64,000 bases of DNA from an uncultured Acidobacteriota bacterium (GTDB taxonomy: Bacteria; Acidobacteriota; Blastocatellia; Pyrinomonadales; Pyrinomonadaceae), in the NCBI GenBank assembly GCA_937859595.1, contig CALMAH010000003.1, positions 1-64,000 on the forward strand, written 5' to 3'. How positions within the stretch are numbered: the first letter of the stretch is position 1; each line of letters begins with the position of its first letter. The notes under the pieces are model-generated. The model was not told the origin of the DNA. It saw only the letters and a list, made by a program, of their open reading frames with translations, and ran no database searches. Shown here piece after piece: positions 45,950 through 54,774 of this stretch. The position numbers and the translations under genes were made by a program.

Positions 45950-47322
45950 CGAAGAGAATATTTGTCCGTGTCGTTGGTGAAAGTAAAGGTATGTTCAGGA
46001 AATTCATCGTTTCTTTCGGGGTCGTTGCCATTGCCGCTCTTGCGGGGTTCGCACAGAGCGACGGATCACAACAGAACAAGACAGGTCGCGCGGGTACATT
46101 TGCCATCGTAAATGTTCGCATCGTTCCGGTCATCGGTCCGGTCGTCGAGAGCGGTACGATCGTCATTCGTGACGGAAAGATCGCCGCTGTCGGAGCGGGG
46201 GTTTCGGTGCCGTCAGGTGCGGAAAGAATAGACGGAAAAGGGCTTACCGCCTTTCCGGGCATGATCGACGCCGCCACGAGCCTAGGCCTGGCCGAGATCA
46301 CGCAGGGTGCCAACGCTACGATGGACCTCATCGAACCGGGAACGATGAACGCCAACGCAAAGGCGATAACGGCGATCAACCCACACACCTCACATGTGAA
46401 CGTAACACGCGTAAATGGTGTTACGACCGTGCATTCGGCACCTGCAGGTGGAATCATCTCCGGCCAGAGCACGGTGATCAATCTCAATGGCTCTACGCAG
46501 GGTGAAATGTCGGTAGTATCTGAGTTTGCACTTGTGGTGAATTTTCCCCGCGTTACCACCGGTTCATTCCAGCCGGGCGTCGGCTTCCAGCAAATTGATT
46601 TTAACGAGGCGCTCCGTCGGCGCGATACGCAGATAGAAGAGCTTAAGAAGATCTTTACCGAGGCTGAGAATTACGGCCGTGCAAAAGATGCTCACGCCAA
46701 GGACGCTTCGCTTCCGAGGCCGGCAACCGATCTCCGGCTTGAGGCGATGATCCCCTACATTCGCGGCGAACGCCCCGTGATGTTTACGGTCGAGCGTGAG
46801 CGCGATATACGTTCGGCAGTTAAGTTCATCGCGGATAACAAGCTGAAGGGCATCATCGTGGGCGGACAGGAGGCGTGGAAAGCCGCGGACGACCTTAGAA
46901 AACATGATGTTCCGGTCGTTTTCACAAATATCTACAGCCTGCCGGTTCGGGAGGATGACCCCTACGATTTCCTCTTCTCCGGCCCGGCTATGCTGCACAA
47001 GATGGGTGTAAGATTTGCCGTTTCCACCGGCGACCGCGGTGCCGAAGTTCGCGACCTCCCGTATCACGCGGGATTGGCCGGAGCATATGGCTTGCCTCGC
47101 GAAGAGGCCCTTAAGTCGGTCACCATCTACCCTGCGCAGATACTCGGCATCGCCGACCGGCTGGGTTCGATAGTGACGGGCAAAGACGCCAATATCGTCA
47201 TAGCCGACGGCGACATTCTGGACCCGCGTACCAACATTAAACATCTGTTCATCGGCGGACGGCTGCTGCCATTGACCAGCCGACATACGGAACTGTTCGA
47301 TAGCTTTAAGGACAGGAAGTAG
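45946..47322 (+). CDS. Secreted amidohydrolase-fold protein lacking the HxH motif (second)
   Basis: 458 residues; a signal peptide (MFRKFIVSFGVVAIAALAGF, then AQS) starts at internal ATG 45991, which may be the true start, but the ATGA overlap favours 45946. FPGMIDAATSLGLAEI has AATS where HxH should be, though STGDRG keeps an Asp. The block IYPAQILGIADRLGSIVTGK is the family's C-terminal signature. A heteromer with the middle, intact paralogue is plausible but inferred. Confidence 0.88.
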   Translation: MTKRIFVRVVGESKGMFRKFIVSFGVVAIAALAGFAQSDGSQQNKTGRAGTFAIVNVRIVPVIGPVVESGTIVIRDGKIAAVGAGVSVPSGAERIDGKGLTAFPGMIDAATSLGLAEITQGANATMDLIEPGTMNANAKAITAINPHTSHVNVTRVNGVTTVHSAPAGGIISGQSTVINLNGSTQGEMSVVSEFALVVNFPRVTTGSFQPGVGFQQIDFNEALRRRDTQIEELKKIFTEAENYGRAKDAHAKDASLPRPATDLRLEAMIPYIRGERPVMFTVERERDIRSAVKFIADNKLKGIIVGGQEAWKAADDLRKHDVPVVFTNIYSLPVREDDPYDFLFSGPAMLHKMGVRFAVSTGDRGAEVRDLPYHAGLAGAYGLPREEALKSVTIYPAQILGIADRLGSIVTGKDANIVIADGDILDPRTNIKHLFIGGRLLPLTSRHTELFDSFKDRK

Positions 47323-47323
47323 T

Positions 47324-48403
47324 TCAGGCAGTGTTGTGAAAATTATGGTCCCGGGCAAAGACCATCGCCTGAGCCCGGCTCCATACGCCGAGCTTGTCGA
47401 AGATCTTGGACGTGTGATTGCGGACGGTCTTCTCCGATATCGATAGCCGCTCCGCAATTTCTATATTGCTGAGGCCTTCGGACAGCAGTCCCAGGATCTC
47501 GCGTTCTCTCTGGGTCAATGAGGTGAACGCAGGATCCTCTCCTTCGATCCCGCCGTCGAGACCTGCGAAACTGAGCACTTCGTTGCAAAATCGCTCCCAT
47601 GCCGGTTCGTGTTCCAACAGCACATGATTCTTCGAATCCAGCTCGACGAATTCCGCGCCCGGAATGCCGGCGGCGAGTTCCCGGCCCATCGCGATCGGGA
47701 CGATGTCATCCGAGCGCGAGTGTAAGACGAGTGTGGGCACTCGTACCGAGCCCAACAGATCTCGAACATTGATCATCGCCCTCGCCTCCAGAAGCCTGGC
47801 CGCGTTTTCCGGCGAGGTCGTCTTTCTGCATAGCTCATTAAACCAGCCGATCTGCTCCTCGCTGCCTCCGGGAATGAACCGTGAGGTGAAGACCTGGCGA
47901 AATGCGGGATTGTCGTCTCCCCATTTCAGGCGAACCAGGTCTATCATTGCACGGTAAAGCTTTTCGCGGTTCTCATCGCCCCTCTGAGCCGCCCCGGCCG
48001 CATACCCGCCGTATAGAATTAGCCTGGAAACCCGCTCAGGATGTTTAACGGCGTAGGCGATGCACGTCGCAGCCCCCTGAGAGATGCCAAGTAGTGCAAA
48101 CTGCCCGTCTAGCCGGGCGGCAGAGACGACCGTCTCGAGGTCCTCGGCCCATCTATCGAAAGACAGGTCGCCGACGTTCCAATCGGTCATCCCGCATCCG
48201 CGCTCGTCGTGCCTTAAGTATCGGAAATGTTTGGTGAAAAACCGCAGCCAATGGCTCCACACGGGACTGTCCCAGTCATAGTCAAGATGCGTCAGCCAGT
48301 TCGCGGCCTTGACAAGCACCGGGCCCGACCCCGACTCGGCCCACGCCAACTTTATGCCGTCCGGCGTCGTAACATATCGAATTCGCTGTCCGCCATTCTT
48401 CAC
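47324..48403 (-). CDS. Alpha/beta hydrolase fused to LuxR-type HTH
   Basis: 359 residues. GTG 48403 is chosen as start because AGGAG lies 9 bp upstream; the frame is open 26 codons further. The hydrolase has a nucleophile elbow GISQGAA, Asp in SRSDDIVP and His in SKNHVLLE, a complete triad. The C-terminal LuxR domain (LTQREREILGLLSEGLSNIE, SEKTVRNHTSKIFDKLGV) should bind DNA. Such fusions suggest a regulator that senses or hydrolyses a small ligand. Confidence 0.88.
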   Translation of the reverse strand: MKNGGQRIRYVTTPDGIKLAWAESGSGPVLVKAANWLTHLDYDWDSPVWSHWLRFFTKHFRYLRHDERGCGMTDWNVGDLSFDRWAEDLETVVSAARLDGQFALLGISQGAATCIAYAVKHPERVSRLILYGGYAAGAAQRGDENREKLYRAMIDLVRLKWGDDNPAFRQVFTSRFIPGGSEEQIGWFNELCRKTTSPENAARLLEARAMINVRDLLGSVRVPTLVLHSRSDDIVPIAMGRELAAGIPGAEFVELDSKNHVLLEHEPAWERFCNEVLSFAGLDGGIEGEDPAFTSLTQREREILGLLSEGLSNIEIAERLSISEKTVRNHTSKIFDKLGVWSRAQAMVFARDHNFHNTA

Positions 48404-48548
48404 GCTTCCCGTCTCCTGATATCGGGGCAAATGTCCCGCTACGGTAACTGCCCAAGGACATTTTCGGGACAAAAGGCCCATTCCCAGATCGGCAGGAAAC
48501 CATCATCCTATAATTGACGAGTAAATTGAAATCAACTCGAGGTGCAAA

Positions 48549-49325
48549 ATGCTCAAACGCGTCATTTTCTTACTCTACGGTGTGATCGCCTATCTGATAT
48601 TTTTCGGTACGTTCCTTTATGCGATCGGATTTATCGGGAACTTTGCAGTGCCGACAGCGCTTGACGGGGAGGCCGTTGGCCCGTTTTGGCAGGGTTTTTT
48701 GATCAACGTCGGGCTGCTAGGGGTATTCGCCGTTCAGCACAGCGTGATGGCAAGGCCGTGGTTCAAGGACGCGTGGACGCGGATAGTCCCAAAGCCCATC
48801 GAGCGTTCGACCTACGTCCTTTTGTCGAGCCTTGCCCTTATTCTGCTGTTTTGGCAGTGGCGTCCGCTGGGCGGCGTGATCTGGTCGGTTGAGGATCCGA
48901 TGGGTGTCCTGGTGCTCAGGACACTGTTTGGATTCGGGTGGGCGTTGGTCCTCGTCTCGACGTTTCTCATAAACCACTTCGATCTATTCGGGCTGCGGCA
49001 GGTCTGGCTCCATTTTCGCGGCATCGCATATTCTCCGCCCGAGTTCCGAACTCCGGCCCTTTATAAACTAGTGCGGCATCCGCTTTATGTCGGCTGGTTT
49101 TTCGCCTTCTGGATGACGCCGCTTATGACCGCCGCACATCTGCTTTTCGCCATTGCGACGACCGCATATATTCTGATCGCGATCCAGTTAGAGGAACGCG
49201 ACCTTGTAAAGGAGCACGGCAAAGCTTACGAAGACTATCGGCGAACCGTACCAATGCTGGTGCCATTTACGGGCGGCGGCAAAGCTGTACAAAACGCGAG
49301 GCAAAAGGCAGATCAGCCGTTTTGA
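48549..49325 (+). CDS. MddA-like membrane S-methyltransferase
   Basis: 258 residues with about five membrane helices. FAVQHSVMARPWFKDAWTRI, STYVLLSSLALILLFWQWRP and the C-terminal KLVRHPLYVGWFFAFWMTPL place it in the NnrU/ICMT-like superfamily, closest in pattern to methanethiol S-methyltransferase (MddA), which makes dimethyl sulfide. The exact substrate is inferred. It is divergent from the hydrolase-LuxR gene. Confidence 0.8.
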   Translation: MLKRVIFLLYGVIAYLIFFGTFLYAIGFIGNFAVPTALDGEAVGPFWQGFLINVGLLGVFAVQHSVMARPWFKDAWTRIVPKPIERSTYVLLSSLALILLFWQWRPLGGVIWSVEDPMGVLVLRTLFGFGWALVLVSTFLINHFDLFGLRQVWLHFRGIAYSPPEFRTPALYKLVRHPLYVGWFFAFWMTPLMTAAHLLFAIATTAYILIAIQLEERDLVKEHGKAYEDYRRTVPMLVPFTGGGKAVQNARQKADQPF

Positions 49326-49741
49326 GTTATCTCCTCGGCTTCGAGGAATGATCCTGCAAGCTCTAATTTCGTACGGGCCGCGCGGGAAAGCTCGCCTGGC
49401 GGGCGAGATGGCCTTGGCGATATTTGAAGGCGAAGCCGGTACGAGTAGTCAGCGGGGAAAACGCCGATCGAGCGCGCAAAGCGGCGTCCGTCCAGCAGAT
49501 GGTCCAACTCAAACGCTCGGACGTTTTGACCGCGCCGTCAGAACGGTCACTTTCAACCGGGCTGCGGTTATCGCCGAAATAGCCTGATCCACCCTGTCCA
49601 AGAGTTGAGCATCTGATAAAGATTCGATCGAATCTGTTGCCAAGTGGTTTGATCTCCGTTTATTTATTGATCACTTTGGAAGACTGTGTGCTAAACACGA
49701 CTCGGCCAGATGCTTGGCGGCGACTATTTTCTTTTGCTGTC
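49326..49741. other. Gap without a supported gene
   Basis: Short frames on both strands (for example a 64-residue minus frame at 49313-49507 with EVFPADYSYR-like text) lack ribosome-binding sites and family matches. It may hold the worn remains of a gene. The right part leads into the 21-bp array. Confidence 0.4.
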
Positions 49742-49909
49742 CTAAAATATTTTTCTCCGTCCATAAAACATTTTAAGGTCTTCCTAAAATCATTCTCCGA
49801 CGACCCTAAGAACATTTCAGGACTCCTTAAAAGTATACTCCAAATCCCTAAAACATCCTCTTGCCTGCAAGAAACATTCTCCGTTGGTCAAGAAATACCT
49901 TCTACCGAC
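49742..49909. repeat. Degenerate 21-bp tandem array downstream of the kinase gene
   Basis: Eight units of exactly 21 bp, consensus roughly CTAAAACATTCTCCG plus six variable bases. The units differ from each other at many positions but never in length, and the plus frame stays open across them as heptads (LKYFSPS, IKHFKVF, LKSFSDD and so on). Within a unit there is no strong palindrome. Confidence 0.7.
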
Positions 49910-49964
49910 TGACGATATCTCCACCTAACCTTACTGCTACAAATTGGACCGATAGATTACAACA

Positions 49965-51278
49965 CTATGAAATGTAGCGATTGATTCGCTCGTCAAGAAC
50001 TTCCGTAATCAGGTGATGATAGTCCTGAATTGTGTTGCCTGACCTAGTCGCGGAATCGATAAAGTCCCAGTAGTAATCCTCAACCTGAATTTCAATTGCA
50101 ATCCTTTGTGCGAGTCGTTCCTCCATATTTGAACCGCAGATGCGAAGGAGACGCCTCATGACGTACCAACGATTATGGCTTTTTCCAAGGCGAGCAATTG
50201 CCATGATTGCAGCGACCTTAACATCAAATGCTTGAAACCCTAGAACTGACTCCAAACGGTTCACGAGTATATCGCAGAATTCATAGTCGAAACCGGCCGC
50301 TTTAACCCAATCGCAGTATTCAATTGCGAGAGTTTCAGCATACTCAAGATCTATTTTTGCAAAATGCACAAAAGCTTCTTCTTCAAGAGGCTTGAAGAGT
50401 GTCCAAAAGTCACCACGATTAGCGGGATCCTTCACAAATTGAACGAAGTCGTGCAAACGGCTTAAATCCCATGATTCTGTGCTCTTAAGTAGGTCAGACC
50501 ATTCCTCAGTCTCGACACTAGGAGTAATTACGACCGGCGTCGCCAGAGTGGTAAATAGTGCATTTCTAACGCGGGATATGTCTTTGAAGCGTCTATCTGG
50601 CCTCACATTGGTGCATTTCTCGATCACTACTCCTAACGCTCCATTTGTTGAATGTTGACCATACGAAATGCGTGGCTTACCGTCGACAATATCGTGGAGA
50701 ATACACCCAAAGGAGTAGATGTCTGCTTGGGGAGTTACTCTTTTAAAATCCTGCTTTTGTTCGGGAGCGCAATATGCCTCTGTACCCCAAGCGGACAATG
50801 TTGAGGTCAGTGCATTTCCGCCTGAATCCGGTGGCAAGACTAACCCGAAGTCAGACAGTTTCCATTTTCCGTTGTGAAAGAGAACGTTCTGGGGTTTCAA
50901 ATCACGATGTTTGTAGTCGAGTGAGTGAAGTTCCTCTAACGCATTAAGAATATCCGCTAAAGCATCTTTAGGAATCTGATTTGTGGCCCGAGCATTTGTT
51001 ATTTCCTCCTTGAAATTCTGCTCACATAGCGGCATCGTGAACCACATTGGATCGCCAGAAAGGTCGAAATCGAGAATCGGCACAAAGAAATCGCTGGATA
51101 GGCTTTTCTGAACTTTTACCTCTCGTTGGAAGCGTTCTTTGAGTTTATTGGTGTCACTCGCAGCTAAAACCTCGGTCGTAGGATCAAATACTTTCCTGGC
51201 GACGCGGTTGCCGTCATCTAGCTCCACTTCTTCAACCCGGCCGAATCCGCCATTATCAATTACTCGGATTACTTTCAT
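49965..51278 (-). CDS. Soluble Ser/Thr protein kinase with C-terminal helical region
   Basis: 437 residues from ATG 51278 (MKVIRVIDNGGFGRVEEVEL). The kinase domain covers about 1-260: glycine loop NGGFGRV, Lys in VARKVF, catalytic YKHRDLKPQNVL, LSDFGLV and APEQ. No membrane segment is present. The C-terminal 170 residues are helical, possibly a repeat scaffold, without a name. Its sequence is visibly A+T-richer than nearby genes. An msrB 3' fragment ends 17 bp before the start codon and there is no ribosome-binding site between. Confidence 0.85.
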   Translation of the reverse strand: MKVIRVIDNGGFGRVEEVELDDGNRVARKVFDPTTEVLAASDTNKLKERFQREVKVQKSLSSDFFVPILDFDLSGDPMWFTMPLCEQNFKEEITNARATNQIPKDALADILNALEELHSLDYKHRDLKPQNVLFHNGKWKLSDFGLVLPPDSGGNALTSTLSAWGTEAYCAPEQKQDFKRVTPQADIYSFGCILHDIVDGKPRISYGQHSTNGALGVVIEKCTNVRPDRRFKDISRVRNALFTTLATPVVITPSVETEEWSDLLKSTESWDLSRLHDFVQFVKDPANRGDFWTLFKPLEEEAFVHFAKIDLEYAETLAIEYCDWVKAAGFDYEFCDILVNRLESVLGFQAFDVKVAAIMAIARLGKSHNRWYVMRRLLRICGSNMEERLAQRIAIEIQVEDYYWDFIDSATRSGNTIQDYHHLITEVLDERINRYIS

Positions 51279-51294
51279 AGGGGCATTGTTTCCG

Positions 51295-51381
51295 TCACTT
51301 CTGCGGGATGTCGTTGCCGTCTTCAAAGAATTCAAGCGATGCCGAATTCAAACAATAGCGTTGGCCTCGCGGTTTATTGCC
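51295..51381 (-). pseudogene. msrB 3'-end fragment A
   Basis: Read on the minus strand this encodes GNKPRGQRYC then LNSASLEFFEDGNDIPQK and a stop. It matches the end of the intact MsrB (GQRFCLNSASLEFFEEGEEI then PQRS), including the catalytic Cys. An in-frame TAG lies upstream, and no start codon is present, so it is a remnant. It sits between the NDT-like gene and the kinase gene. Confidence 0.8.
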
Positions 51382-51416
51382 GTATGTTATACGAAAAGTG
51401 ATCTAATGGATACAGT

Positions 51417-52313
51417 CTAATTCTTGATCGGAGCCACAGCATTGATTCGATTCACGAGCTTGACCTTCAGGTCCTGTGGCTTGTCCCATCCAACATGCGG
51501 ATACTGACGAGTATCGAAATGTAGCTTCTTGTATTCGTCGTTCTTGCAAGTTCTTATTACATGCAATCCAAGTCCCATCGCAAAGCCGGCCTCGAAGTAG
51601 GCACCCGCATTCTGTCCGGTAAAATCAACCACGAGAAGTCGGCTCTTTTTGATCTGAGCAAGAATATAGTCGTCGATTTTCTCGTTGTGCTCTTTCTTAT
51701 CAACTCGCATTGGAGAGTATCCTGTTTCCAACAGAGCGGGTTTTATTCCGTCTTCGTAGAGTGAATCAAACTCAGCGGAGAACGGCATTGCCACGAAGGC
51801 CTGATCTTTTACGGCAGCCTTCCTACTCAGTTCGATTACTCGGTTCCATCCATCGATCGTAAGTTCACCATGTGTGTTTGATTGATTATGGTCGAACAAA
51901 AGACCCCTGCGTCTGAGAGCATCCACTATCTTACACAGTTCCGTAAAGTCATGAGCATACGCAAGTGGATAATCATATTGAAAGAATTGTCGAACGTCAC
52001 CCATCTTCTTTTGGGTTGCATTCAAGGACAGTAGTAGGCGATCCATTTTCTCGATCGGGTTCTTTGGAACTCGAACGAAGGACAACAGTTCTTCAAAACT
52101 GCCGAAAGACGGTGTTTGCCCTCCCTCATTAAGTTCTCGCACCGCTCCAGAGAGAAGATGACTATCCTGCGGACGCGAAGTTACAGTGACCGAAAAGCCC
52201 TCATCAACCAAGTAACGACCACAAATCTCGCAGTTCACGAACCATTTGTCATCGTTGCGCCGCTGTGCATCAACTGATAGGTCATTCCAGCAAATCATAC
52301 ATTTATCGGGCAT
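51417..52313 (-). CDS. Zinc-ribbon protein with NDT-like (nucleoside deoxyribosyltransferase-type) C-terminal domain
   Basis: 298 residues; GAGG precedes ATG 52313. Two CxxC pairs (CMIC, CEIC) at 5-31 form a zinc ribbon. A helical middle region follows. Residues 165-298 have AFVAMPFSAEFDSLYEDGIK, SRLLVVDFTGQNAGAYFEAG and LHFDTRQYPH; the Glu of YFEAGFA fits the NDT catalytic Glu. NDT/TIR-like domains with such N-termini recur in bacterial defence loci, where they may degrade NAD or nucleotides; function here is inference. Confidence 0.75.
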   Translation of the reverse strand: MPDKCMICWNDLSVDAQRRNDDKWFVNCEICGRYLVDEGFSVTVTSRPQDSHLLSGAVRELNEGGQTPSFGSFEELLSFVRVPKNPIEKMDRLLLSLNATQKKMGDVRQFFQYDYPLAYAHDFTELCKIVDALRRRGLLFDHNQSNTHGELTIDGWNRVIELSRKAAVKDQAFVAMPFSAEFDSLYEDGIKPALLETGYSPMRVDKKEHNEKIDDYILAQIKKSRLLVVDFTGQNAGAYFEAGFAMGLGLHVIRTCKNDEYKKLHFDTRQYPHVGWDKPQDLKVKLVNRINAVAPIKN

Positions 52314-52353
52314 ATCTACATTTCCTCAAAATCACTATAAATAGGTCCACATC

Positions 52354-52419
52354 TCACGACTTCTGCGGGATTTCTTGGCCGTCTTCGAAGAACTCGAGCA
52401 AGGCCGAGTTCGGGTTGAA
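52354..52419 (-). pseudogene. msrB-type 3'-end fragment B
   Basis: Minus-strand text FNPNSALLEFFEDGQEIP then QKS and a stop, matching the MsrB ending NSASLEFFEEGEEIPQRS. It is more diverged than fragment A and lacks the Cys. It ends 40 bp before the start of the NDT-like gene. Confidence 0.7.
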
Positions 52420-52453
52420 GGCTTCGGGGACACAGGCCAAGCCCAAGATCATT

Positions 52454-54640
52454 TTAGTTCAGTCCGCGGATAAGGACGACGTCGTGTTTCCAGCCTCCGT
52501 GGACGATCGCAAAATTTCGATCATCATGTGACACGGCAAAGCCGGAGCGTTCGCCAAGTTCGTTTATCGACAGGTCGATCAATTTTTCGGGCTTTGAGCC
52601 GTCAAGTGAGATGCGCCAGATCGAGTGGGCGTTTAGCGACTTGTCATGTTTCAAGACATATAGCAAATTTCCATTCTTTGACCAGGCGACGTGAACAACC
52701 AAACGATCGACGACGGTAAGCGGGATCTGTTTCACCGATCGCCAATCTTCTAAACGAACGACGTTTATGTAGCTACTGCCGTTCACTTGCTCGACAATGG
52801 CGGCGTGGTCGGTTCCCGGAGACAAGGCAAGTGTCGGGAAGGTTTTTTCCAGACTCGTCGGCGATACAGCCAATTCTCTCTCTCCGCCGGTGGAAACGCG
52901 GCGTAGCTTTTTACTAAAGGCTGATAGGTAATAAACCCACTCACCGTTTGGCGAGACCGCGAGCGGAAATCCGCCTTCTGATCGGGTAAGCTGTCTCGGA
53001 CTGCTGCCGTCGATGTTCATTCCCCAAACCTCAGACCGACCTGAGAGGTTTGACGAGAAATAAACTTTGGTTGCGTCAGGGTTGGTTATGGGAAACGAAC
53101 TGACTCCCTCGGCGGTGAGCCTCTTCGCGTTCGTGCCGTCGCTATTGGAAAGCCAGATATTCGTCCTTCCAGCACGATCTGATGCAAATGCGATCCTGCC
53201 ATCGGGCAGAAAATGCGGGGTCATCGCGCGTCCGATAGGGTTCGGCCGTCCTCGGTCCAAAAGATCACCGATGAATAGCCTGAAATCCCCGTCGACAACG
53301 GTCGAGACCAAAAGATCGCCCGCAGCCGAGAGGCTTACGGCGTTGTACGTCATCGCGTCCTTTTTTAGGGGCCGGACACTACCATTTCCGGGGTTAAGAT
53401 GCCAGAAAAAGAATGTCTCATCAGTACGTTTCTTTGCAGAGATCAACATAGATCGTCCATCCGGAAGCCAATCTATGTTTTTCACATTGAAGAATCTTTC
53501 CGTGGTCGCAGCCTTTTCCTTGCCGGTAAGCACATTGACGACAAAAACCCCAAAATTGTCCCCGTTTTCTCTGGACTGTCCGGATGCAAATGCGAGTGAA
53601 TGCCCATCAGGCGAGAATGAGTTGCTCCCGATCCGCATCGGCGATGCCCGACTCGCGATCTTTCTCTCTGCTTTCCCGTGTTCGTCCGCGACGTAGAGTG
53701 AGCAATATTCTTCATCTCTATAGGGACAGCGGACAAACGAGATCAGACGTCCGTCGTTAGAGATATCTATCCAGCCTTCCATGCCGCAGCTAAGTTCCTC
53801 GGGAATTCCGCCGTCGAGAGAGATGCGGAAAAGACAGGGCTGCTGCTCCGTCGTCAACGAGGTCCTGACAAAATAAACTCCCGAGTCATCAGGAGTTATT
53901 GCCACCCCCATATAGAGCCCGTTTACGGGGCCGACGATCTCTTTTGTTTGCCCGCTTTCCAGATAGCGGATGTTCAGGGTCGATCTTTCATCGTGAAGGC
54001 CCGTAGAAAATACAACAAAGCGCCCATCATTTGAAATGGCGGCGTGGCCGGCGTTGCCATCGTTCGAAAGCCGTTCTACGCGAAACGGGGCATCCAACAC
54101 ACCCGCGACCTTGTCGGAGCCCCTGCCAAACGGCCAACCGTAAACGCCGGCGAGCCCTAAGCCGAGGGCAAGGAGAAGCACCACTAGTGCCCATCGAGCC
54201 AATAGATTTTGATGTTTGAAAGGCGGTGCCGGCGCCTGGATCGTCTGTTCGGCCTGCCCGATATCTAAAAGTCCATCCGTCACTTCGGCAATAAAACGAT
54301 AGCCACGGCGCGGAATTGTCTCGATGAACTTAGGATCCGCCGGGTCGTCGCCCAGCGCTTTGCGAACCAAGCGGACCGTAAACGCTACGTTCCCCTCTTC
54401 AACAAAGGAATCTCCCCAGAGAGAGGACAGCAGTTCATGCTTGTCGATGATCCTTCCCCGGTTATCGACCAGCATAATGAGGAGATTGAACGCTTTTGGG
54501 GTGAGCGCGACAGGTTCGCCCGAGCGTAGAAGTCTCCCCTCCTCGCGGTCGACTGTGAATTCCTTAAACTGTGAATATCTGTGGTGGAACAATTTACAGA
54601 CTCTAATCAAACTCTCATCAATCTCTAATTGGTCATACAA
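52454..54640 (-). CDS. CadC-type membrane regulator with PD40 propeller (first)
   Basis: About 728 residues from TTG 54640; the exact start is uncertain because no ATG fits. Residues 25-115 are an OmpR/CadC winged helix (LTPKAFNLLIMLVDNRGRII, SFVEEGNVAFTVRLVRKALG, ETIPRRGYRFIAEV). One membrane helix follows (LARWALVVLLLALGLGLAGV), then a TolB/PD40 beta-propeller with SPDG/SNDG repeats. It likely senses a periplasmic signal and binds DNA from the cytoplasm. It is divergent from the gene at 54775 and a paralogue of the gene at 59759. Confidence 0.88.
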   Translation of the reverse strand: MYDQLEIDESLIRVCKLFHHRYSQFKEFTVDREEGRLLRSGEPVALTPKAFNLLIMLVDNRGRIIDKHELLSSLWGDSFVEEGNVAFTVRLVRKALGDDPADPKFIETIPRRGYRFIAEVTDGLLDIGQAEQTIQAPAPPFKHQNLLARWALVVLLLALGLGLAGVYGWPFGRGSDKVAGVLDAPFRVERLSNDGNAGHAAISNDGRFVVFSTGLHDERSTLNIRYLESGQTKEIVGPVNGLYMGVAITPDDSGVYFVRTSLTTEQQPCLFRISLDGGIPEELSCGMEGWIDISNDGRLISFVRCPYRDEEYCSLYVADEHGKAERKIASRASPMRIGSNSFSPDGHSLAFASGQSRENGDNFGVFVVNVLTGKEKAATTERFFNVKNIDWLPDGRSMLISAKKRTDETFFFWHLNPGNGSVRPLKKDAMTYNAVSLSAAGDLLVSTVVDGDFRLFIGDLLDRGRPNPIGRAMTPHFLPDGRIAFASDRAGRTNIWLSNSDGTNAKRLTAEGVSSFPITNPDATKVYFSSNLSGRSEVWGMNIDGSSPRQLTRSEGGFPLAVSPNGEWVYYLSAFSKKLRRVSTGGERELAVSPTSLEKTFPTLALSPGTDHAAIVEQVNGSSYINVVRLEDWRSVKQIPLTVVDRLVVHVAWSKNGNLLYVLKHDKSLNAHSIWRISLDGSKPEKLIDLSINELGERSGFAVSHDDRNFAIVHGGWKHDVVLIRGLN

Positions 54641-54774
54641 GACATTTTAACCCTAAACATCGTAATTTTTCCAAAGAATTTGACGAGGTCGCGACCGGTC
54701 ATATCGATATAGGGGATAAGTCGGGAGGAAATCCGAACGTCTATATCTGTTTGATGGCAGGGCGGGGGCATGAA

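Noticed and set aside
49348..49587. 79-residue plus frame after the MddA-like gene
   Set aside because: No ribosome-binding site, no homology recognised, and an overlapping minus frame of equal quality.
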